Assembly: GCA_905215105.1 (NCBI GenBank)
Contig: CAJMOI010000007.1
Coordinates: forward strand, 1 to 36,408
Source of the DNA: an uncultured bacterium
GTDB lineage: Bacteria; Bacillota; Clostridia; Oscillospirales; Acutalibacteraceae
Direction of reading: 5' to 3'
DNA: 36,408 bases
Shown here: in pieces, positions 31,695 through 36,408 of the stretch
Position numbering within the stretch: position 1 is the first letter of the stretch
Layout: each line of letters starts with the position of its first letter
Program-made: the position numbers and the translations under genes
The notes under the pieces: model-generated
Seen by the model: the letters and a program-made list of their open reading frames with translations, nothing else
What the model was told of the DNA's origin: nothing
The model's database searches: none

Positions 31695-32054
31695 TCAGAA
31701 CTTGAGGCCGCCCTCACGGGCGCCTTCGGCCAGCTCTTTGACGCGGCCGTGGAAAATATAGCCGCCGCGGTCAAAAACGACCTCGGTGATTCCTTTTTCT
31801 GCGGCACGCTTCGCGATCATCTCGCCGACTTTGCGTGCAGCTTCCTTGTTACCGCCATTACCGGTGAACTCCTTATCCAAAGTGGATGCAGCGCACAGGG
31901 TAACGCCCTTCACATCGTCGATGATCTGAGCGTAGATGTTGCTGCTGGAGCGGAACACGTTCAGGCGCGGGCGGGAAGCGGTGCCCGAAATCTTACCGCG
32001 CACTCTCTTGTGGCGGGTCAGTCTGGCCTTGTTGCTGTCAGCCTTATTCACCAT
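31695..32054 (-). CDS. rplR: 50S ribosomal protein L18
   Basis: 119 aa. It has RLTRHKRVRGKISGTASRPR, the 5S rRNA-binding N-terminal part, and RPRLNVFRSSSNIYAQIIDD, and ends in VKELAEGAREGGLKF. L18 binds 5S rRNA with L5 and L25. It lies 14 bp after rplF. Confidence 0.98.
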   Translation of the reverse strand: MVNKADSNKARLTRHKRVRGKISGTASRPRLNVFRSSSNIYAQIIDDVKGVTLCAASTLDKEFTGNGGNKEAARKVGEMIAKRAAEKGITEVVFDRGGYIFHGRVKELAEGAREGGLKF

Positions 32055-32068
32055 TTGTCATTCACTCC

Positions 32069-32617
32069 TTACTTCTTAGAGCCCTTACCGGCCTTGCCTT
32101 CCTTGCGGCGGATCACTTCGCCAGCGTACTTAATGCCCTTGCCCTTATACGGCTCCGGCGGACGCTTCTCGCGGACTTCCGCTGCAAACTGACCAACCTT
32201 CTGCTTATCGGGCCCCAGAATCACGATGGAGTTGGGATTCGGCACCTCGATGGTGATGCCGTCCTTCTCGCTCATGATGACCTGATGGGAATAGCCCAGG
32301 TTCATGACCAGGTTTTTGCCCTGCTTCTGTACACGGTAGCCAACGCCGTTGACTTCCAGCTCCTTCTTAAAGCCCTCGGTCACACCCAGGATCATGTTGT
32401 GGATCAGGGTACGGGTCAGGCCGTGCAGGGAGCGGTTTTCCTTCTCGTCGTTGGGCCGGGTTACGATCACTTCGTTGTTCTCCACCACAATGTTCATGTT
32501 CGGGTGGAAAGACTGGTTCAGGGTACCCTTGGGTCCCTTGACAGTCACATCACTGCCGTTGACAGTAACTTCAACGCCAGCGGGAATATTTATGGGTTTT
32601 CTTCCAATTCGCGACAT
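32069..32617 (-). CDS. rplF: 50S ribosomal protein L6
   Basis: 182 aa with two L6 repeats. It starts MSRIGRKPINIPAGVEV and has the C-terminal signature RPPEPYKGKGIKYAGEVI. L6 lies near the GTPase centre at the base of the L7/L12 stalk. Standard length and position, 16 bp after rpsH. Confidence 0.98.
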   Translation of the reverse strand: MSRIGRKPINIPAGVEVTVNGSDVTVKGPKGTLNQSFHPNMNIVVENNEVIVTRPNDEKENRSLHGLTRTLIHNMILGVTEGFKKELEVNGVGYRVQKQGKNLVMNLGYSHQVIMSEKDGITIEVPNPNSIVILGPDKQKVGQFAAEVREKRPPEPYKGKGIKYAGEVIRRKEGKAGKGSKK

Positions 32618-32633
32618 AGTTGCACCCCTTATC

Positions 32634-33032
32634 TTACCAAATGAACGCCAGAACTTCGCCGCCTACGTTCTCCTTGCGGGCCTGACGGTCGGTCATAACG
32701 CCCTTGGAAGTGGAGATGATGGCGATACCCAGGCCCTTCATGACCTTGGGCAGCTCTTCTACGTTGGAATAAATGCGCAGGCCGGGCTTGGAAACACGGC
32801 GCAGTCCCTTGATCACGGGGGTCTTGCCCTCGCCATACTTCAGGACGACCTTGATAATGCCCTGCTTGCCGTCTTCAGTCACGCTGAAGCTCTTGATATA
32901 ACCCTCGTCCACCAGGATCTGGCAGATTGCCTTCTTCATGTTGGAAGCGGGGATCTCAACAGTATCATGCTTTGCGGAAGCCGCATTGCGGATTCTGGTC
33001 AGCAGGTCTGCGATAGTATCAGTAATCTGCAT
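32634..33032 (-). CDS. rpsH: 30S ribosomal protein S8
   Basis: 132 aa. It begins MQITDTIADLLTRIRNA and ends ISTSKGVMTDRQARKENVGGEVLAFIW, the S8 signature. A primary 16S rRNA-binding protein; in E. coli it represses the spc operon by binding near rplE. No comparable mRNA site was searched for with a folding program. Confidence 0.98.
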   Translation of the reverse strand: MQITDTIADLLTRIRNAASAKHDTVEIPASNMKKAICQILVDEGYIKSFSVTEDGKQGIIKVVLKYGEGKTPVIKGLRRVSKPGLRIYSNVEELPKVMKGLGIAIISTSKGVMTDRQARKENVGGEVLAFIW

Positions 33033-33062
33033 GGTGTTACCTCCTTCTCTTCGGCTTTTCGA

Positions 33063-33248
33063 TTACCAGCTTGCCTTCTTCACGCCGGGGATCTCGCCCT
33101 TATAGGCCAGCTCGCGGAAGCAAATACGGCAAATACCGAACTTGCGAAGGTAGGCATGGGGCCGTCCGCAGATCTTGCAGCGGTTGTACTTGCGGGAGGA
33201 GAACTTTGCCTCTCTCTGCTGCTTCAGTTTCATAGAAGTCTTGGCCAC
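33063..33248 (-). CDS. rpsN: 30S ribosomal protein S14 type Z (zinc-binding)
   Basis: 61 aa, the short zinc form. CKIC and CRIC carry the four cysteine ligands (about residues 24, 27, 40, 43), and the C-terminus GEIPGVKKASW is typical. Located in the 30S head. Sometimes called rpsZ. Confidence 0.98.
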   Translation of the reverse strand: MAKTSMKLKQQREAKFSSRKYNRCKICGRPHAYLRKFGICRICFRELAYKGEIPGVKKASW

Positions 33249-33260
33249 AATAATCCCTCC

Positions 33261-33800
33261 TTATTTCGCAAACGGGGCGCCCATGAGCGTCAGCAGCTCG
33301 CGGGACTCCTCGTCGGTGTTAGCAGTGGTTACAAAGCAGATGTCCATACCGCGGACCTTGTCGATCTTGTCATACTCGATCTCGGGGAAGATCAGCTGCT
33401 CTTTGATACCCATGTTGTAGTTGCCGCGGCCGTCGAAAGAGTTGGGGTTGATACCGCGGAAGTCACGCACGCGGGGGAGCGCAACATTGAACAGTCTGTC
33501 CATGAACTCGTACATGCGGTCGCCGCGCAGGGTAACCTTCACGCCGATGTTCATGCCTGCACGCAGCTTGAAGTTTGCAACGGACTTCTTCGCTTTGCAG
33601 ACCATGGGCTTCTGACCGGTGATGGCGGCCAGGTCGGTGCAGATGCTGTCGATAACCTTGGAGTTGTCCTTGGCCTCGCCGGCGCCGACGTTGATAACGA
33701 TCTTGTCAAGCTTCGGGATCTGCATCACGCTCTTGTAGGAGAACTTCTTCATCAGAGCGGGAGCAACCTCCTGCTTGTAGTAGTCCTTCAATCTTGCCAT
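33261..33800 (-). CDS. rplE: 50S ribosomal protein L5
   Basis: 179 aa, the standard length, with the ATG at 33800 (MARLKDYYKQEVAPAL); the frame stays open for 11 more codons upstream but then overlaps the end of rplX. Recognisable are MQIPKLDKIVINVGAGEA and GGRGNYNMGIKEQLIFPEI-like text. L5 binds 5S rRNA and contacts the P-site tRNA. Confidence 0.97.
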   Translation of the reverse strand: MARLKDYYKQEVAPALMKKFSYKSVMQIPKLDKIVINVGAGEAKDNSKVIDSICTDLAAITGQKPMVCKAKKSVANFKLRAGMNIGVKVTLRGDRMYEFMDRLFNVALPRVRDFRGINPNSFDGRGNYNMGIKEQLIFPEIEYDKIDKVRGMDICFVTTANTDEESRELLTLMGAPFAK

Positions 33801-33814
33801 TCGTCTTTCCTCCC

Positions 33815-34132
33815 TTACAGCGACTCGCCGCACTTCTTGCAGATGCGGCCCTTGGTGCCGTCCTCATAGAGCTTGTGGCCCACGCGGGTAGGCTTGCCGC
33901 AGTGAGGGCAGACGATCTGCACTTTGCAGGCATACATAGCGCCTTCGGCCTTCACGATGCCGCCCTGCTCGCCCATTCTGCGGGGCTTCACATGCTTGGT
34001 CACCATGTTCAGACCTTCGATAATCACTTTACCCTCTTTGGGGCTGACGGCCAGGACCTTGCCCTTGCTGCCGCGGTCTTTGCCGCTCAGGATGACGACG
34101 GTGTCACCGGTTTTAACATGAACTTTATTCAT
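33815..34132 (-). CDS. rplX: 50S ribosomal protein L24 with zinc-ribbon C-terminus
   Basis: 105 aa. The N-terminal KOW motif (KVHVKTGDTVVILSGKDRGSKGKV) initiates 50S assembly. The C-terminal half has CPHC and CKKC, a four-cysteine ribbon as in the zinc form of L24. Standard position after rplN. Confidence 0.97.
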   Translation of the reverse strand: MNKVHVKTGDTVVILSGKDRGSKGKVLAVSPKEGKVIIEGLNMVTKHVKPRRMGEQGGIVKAEGAMYACKVQIVCPHCGKPTRVGHKLYEDGTKGRICKKCGESL

Positions 34133-34147
34133 TAGTGAGCACCTCCA

Positions 34148-34516
34148 TTACAGCACTTCGGGGGCCAGGCTGAGGATCTTCAGGTAATCCTTGTCGCGCA
34201 GCTCTCTGGCGACAGGCCCAAAGATACGGGTGCCCCTCGGGTTTTTATCGTCACGGATGATAACGGCGGCATTTTCATCAAAACGGATGTAGGTGCCGTC
34301 CTCGCGGCGAACGCCGGAAGCGGAACGCACGATTACCGCTTTCACAACGTCGCCCTTTTTCACAACGCCGCCGGGTGCTGCTTTTTTAACAGATGCCACC
34401 ACGACGTCGCCAATATTGGCATACCTTCTGCCGGTGCCGCCCAGAACGCGGATGCACATAAGCTCCTTCGCGCCGGTGTTGTCGGCAACCTTGAGGTAAG
34501 TCTGCTGCTGAATCAC
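34148..34516 (-). CDS. rplN: 50S ribosomal protein L14
   Basis: 122 aa, standard length. IQQQTYLKVADNTGAKELM at the N-terminus and DDKNPRGTRIFGPVARELR near the C-terminus are the L14 signatures. The start is GTG at 34516 with AAAGGAGG about 8 nt upstream. The spacer to rpsQ (92 bp) is the longest within this part of the operon. Confidence 0.98.
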   Translation of the reverse strand: MIQQQTYLKVADNTGAKELMCIRVLGGTGRRYANIGDVVVASVKKAAPGGVVKKGDVVKAVIVRSASGVRREDGTYIRFDENAAVIIRDDKNPRGTRIFGPVARELRDKDYLKILSLAPEVL

Positions 34517-34608
34517 AGTTCGTTCCTCCTTTACATTGGCTGGGGTTTCCTTCTATAAAGGACCCTGTGCCAAAAAAGACATATTCTTGTGTGCTTGCGA
34601 AGGGCTGA

Positions 34609-34866
34609 TTATTTCGCCTTCTCGATGATCTCGGCCACACGCCATCTCTTATCCTTGGAGAGGGGGCGGGTCTCCATCAGGCGAACACGGTCGCCGACTC
34701 TGCACTCGTTGTTCTCATCGTGCGCCTTCAGCTTCACGGTGCGCTTGATGATCTTCTTGTAAAGCGGGTGACGAACGCTGTCCTCGATGGCCACGACGAC
34801 GGTCTTGTCCATCTTGTCGCTGACAACGCGGCCCACGTTGGTTTTTCTCATGTTTCTGTCGCTCAC
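34609..34866 (-). CDS. rpsQ: 30S ribosomal protein S17
   Basis: 85 aa. It has KTNVGRVVSDKMDKTVVVAIE at the N-terminus and RVRLMETRPLSKDKRWRVAEI at the C-terminus. A primary 16S rRNA-binding OB-fold protein. The start is GTG at 34866 with AAAGGGAGGG upstream. Confidence 0.97.
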   Translation of the reverse strand: MSDRNMRKTNVGRVVSDKMDKTVVVAIEDSVRHPLYKKIIKRTVKLKAHDENNECRVGDRVRLMETRPLSKDKRWRVAEIIEKAK

Positions 34867-34884
34867 AGCTTAACCCTCCCTTTC

Positions 34885-35091
34885 TTATGCGTTAGCGCTG
34901 TCTTTCAGCTCGTTTTCGCGGATGATGGTCTTCACGCGGGCGATGTCTTTCTTCACAGCGTTGATGCGCATGGGGTTATCCAGCTGGTTGATCGCAAGCT
35001 GAAAACGCAGGTTGAAAAGCTCGGCCTTGAGGTCCTTCAGCTTTGCAGCCAGCTCTTCGTGATTCATCTCTCTGATCTCTGCGGCCTTCAT
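34885..35091 (-). CDS. rpmC: 50S ribosomal protein L29
   Basis: 68 aa, two helices: EIREMNHEELAAKLKDLKAE, then NLRFQLAINQLDNPMRI. L29 lies at the exit tunnel and helps dock SRP and trigger factor. Its ATG overlaps the rplP stop codon as TAATG, so translation is probably coupled. Confidence 0.97.
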   Translation of the reverse strand: MKAAEIREMNHEELAAKLKDLKAELFNLRFQLAINQLDNPMRINAVKKDIARVKTIIRENELKDSANA

Positions 35092-35513
35092 TACTCTTCA
35101 CACCCCGTTTCCTTCTTGACAAACTTGCACTTGATGGGCAGCTTGTTGGCAGCCAGACGCATTGCCTCACGGGCAGTTGCCTCCGGAACATCAGCAATTT
35201 CGAACATAATGCGGCCGGGCTTTACCACGGCCACCCAGTACTCGGGAGAACCTTTACCGGAACCCATGCGGGTTTCAGCGGGCTTCTCGGTGATGGGCTT
35301 ATCGGGGAAGATCTTGATCCAGACCTTACCAAAACGCTTGCAGTAACGGGTCATGGCGATACGGGCAGCCTCGATCTGGTTGGAAGTGATCCAGGAGGGC
35401 TCCAGAGCCTGAAGACCATACTCACCGTAGGTCACGGTGTTGCCGCGATATGCCTTACCGGTCAGACGACCGCGATGCACTCTGCGGTATTTCACTCTCT
35501 TAGGCAGCAACAT
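35091..35513 (-). CDS. rplP: 50S ribosomal protein L16
   Basis: 140 aa. It starts MLLPKRVKYRRVHRGRLTG and has ITSNQIEAARIAMTRYCKR and FPDKPITEKPAETRMGSGKG, the L16 core that contacts the A-site tRNA. Its ATG overlaps the rpsC stop by one base (TAATG), and its own stop overlaps the rpmC start in the same way. Confidence 0.98.
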   Translation of the reverse strand: MLLPKRVKYRRVHRGRLTGKAYRGNTVTYGEYGLQALEPSWITSNQIEAARIAMTRYCKRFGKVWIKIFPDKPITEKPAETRMGSGKGSPEYWVAVVKPGRIMFEIADVPEATAREAMRLAANKLPIKCKFVKKETGCEE

Positions 35514-36178
35514 TATTGTTTGCCTCCTTCCTTGCGGGGCTTGCGGTTGTCGTGGAGGACCTCACCGCGGTACAGCCAAACCTTCACACCGATGCGGCCA
35601 TAAGTGGTGGCAGCCTCGGCAAAACCATAGTCGATGTCAGCGCGCAGGGTCTGCAGCGGGATGGTGCCGTCATGATACTGCTCGGTACGAGCGATTTCGG
35701 CGCCGCCCAGACGGCCGGAAACCTGGGTTTTGATACCCTTGGCGCCCAGCTTCATGCTGCGGCCGATGCACAGCTTCATAGCGCGGCGGAAAGAAACTCT
35801 CTTTTCCAGCTGCTGTGCAATATTCTCAGCAACCAGCTGTGCGTTGAGGTCGGGCTGACGAACTTCTACCACGTTGATGACAACGGGCTTCTTCAGCATA
35901 GCCTCGCACTGAGTGCGGAGCTTCTCGATCTCGCTGCCCTTCTGGCCGATGACCATGCCGGGCTTTGCGCAGTGGATGTGAATGCGAACCTTAGAGGCAT
36001 CGCGCTCAATTTCGATCTTCGGAACACCCGCGGCAGCAAGCTGCTTCTTCAGCACCTTGCGGAGGTTGTAGTCCTCAACCAGCGTATCGCCGAAAACATC
36101 TTTTCTGGCGAACCAGCGGGAATCCCAGTCTTTGATGACGCCCACACGGAGACCGTGGGGATTTACTTTCTGACCCAT
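35513..36178 (-). CDS. rpsC: 30S ribosomal protein S3
   Basis: 221 aa, starting MGQKVNPHGLRVGVIKDWDS. A type 2 KH domain (about 40-110, with GMVIGQKGSEIEKLR) binds RNA at the mRNA entry; the C-terminal part has RAMKLCIGRSMKLGAKGIK and YGRIGVKVWLYRGEV. The ATG at 36178 follows GAGGAGG by about 7 nt; the longer open frame to 36316 lies inside rplV. Gap to rplV is 20 bp. Confidence 0.98.
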   Translation of the reverse strand: MGQKVNPHGLRVGVIKDWDSRWFARKDVFGDTLVEDYNLRKVLKKQLAAAGVPKIEIERDASKVRIHIHCAKPGMVIGQKGSEIEKLRTQCEAMLKKPVVINVVEVRQPDLNAQLVAENIAQQLEKRVSFRRAMKLCIGRSMKLGAKGIKTQVSGRLGGAEIARTEQYHDGTIPLQTLRADIDYGFAEAATTYGRIGVKVWLYRGEVLHDNRKPRKEGGKQ

Positions 36179-36198
36179 AATGTAACCTCCTCTTCCGC

Positions 36199-36408
36199 TT
36201 ATTCCTTTTCCTTCAGCACCAGGGTGATGTGCGAGGTTCTCTTCAGGATTCTGAATGCACGACCCTGTGCTCTCGGACGGATGCGCTTCAGAATCGGTCC
36301 GGGGGCAACGGAGCACTCGGCAACATACAGCTTCGTGACATCCATGTTGTGATTATTTTCAGCATTTGCCATTGCAGACTTCAGCAGCTTCTCCAGATCT
36401 TCGCATGC
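36199..36408 (-). CDS. rplV: 50S ribosomal protein L22, C-terminal part (cut by window edge)
   Basis: The last 69 codons of L22; the N-terminus lies outside the window. AECSVAPGPILKRIRPRAQGRAF is the typical hairpin-loop region that lines the exit tunnel, and RTSHITLVLKEKE ends the protein. The stop TAA is at 36199-36201. Position before rpsC fits the S10 operon. Confidence 0.96.
   Translation of the reverse strand, partial: ACEDLEKLLKSAMANAENNHNMDVTKLYVAECSVAPGPILKRIRPRAQGRAFRILKRTSHITLVLKEKE

Overview
The window looks like chromosome from a spore-forming, moderately GC-rich Clostridia bacterium, most likely of the Oscillospiraceae. This is inferred from gene content, since no rRNA is present. 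Supporting signs are SpoIIE and SpoIID, a PucR-type regulator next to an orphan MsmX-type sugar ATPase, a KOW protein between map and infA, and an S10/spc/alpha ribosomal cluster in the usual order. Nearly all of it is ordinary core genome. No CRISPR array, phage, integron or insertion sequence was seen.

Left part (1-7264): the 5' end of typA leaves the window on the minus strand. A cytoplasmic GH32 beta-fructosidase follows on the plus strand and collides tail to tail with spoIIE, the two ORFs overlapping by 28 bp. spoIID and spoIIE lie in tandem. spoIIE has a promoter with a 21-bp spacer, as in the Spo0A-dependent promoters of Bacillus, which implies a TTG start inside the longest reading frame. 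A citrate synthase gene with its own promoter and a bidirectional terminator ends this part.

Middle (7265-24184): first comes a three-gene minus-strand cassette in an AT-richer setting: a beta-propeller-like lipoprotein with a Cys/His cluster, an ABC ATPase, and an ABC-2 permease whose two halves look like an internal duplication. Then come greA-lysS and the division/cell-wall operon ftsE-ftsX-M23 hydrolase-S41 protein. The S41 protein appears to have lost its catalytic serine. Next are a PucR-family regulator, an MsmX/UgpC ATPase with a LacI-like palindrome at its promoter, an RsuA/RluB-type pseudouridine synthase, a DUF4830 membrane protein, a small ACT-like protein, tRNA-Val(GAC) and a patatin-like hydrolase.

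Right part (24185-36408): one long minus-strand ribosomal operon, read from the right edge: rplV(partial)-rpsC-rplP-rpmC-rpsQ-rplN-rplX-rplE-rpsN-rpsH-rplF-rplR-rpsE-rpmD-rplO-secY-adk-map-KOW-infA-rpmJ-rpsM-rpsK-rpsD-rpoA-rplQ. It ends at a hairpin shared with the patatin gene. Two genes too short for a usual ORF cutoff (rpmJ, rpmD) were placed by hand. Several genes here use GTG or TTG starts.

I did not find a clearly new system. The best candidates for a second look are the apparently dead S41 protein in the FtsEX operon, the lipoprotein/ABC cassette with the duplicated permease, and several operator-like palindromes and hairpins in spacers. All promoters, hairpins and start choices were read by eye; no folding, search or alignment program was run.
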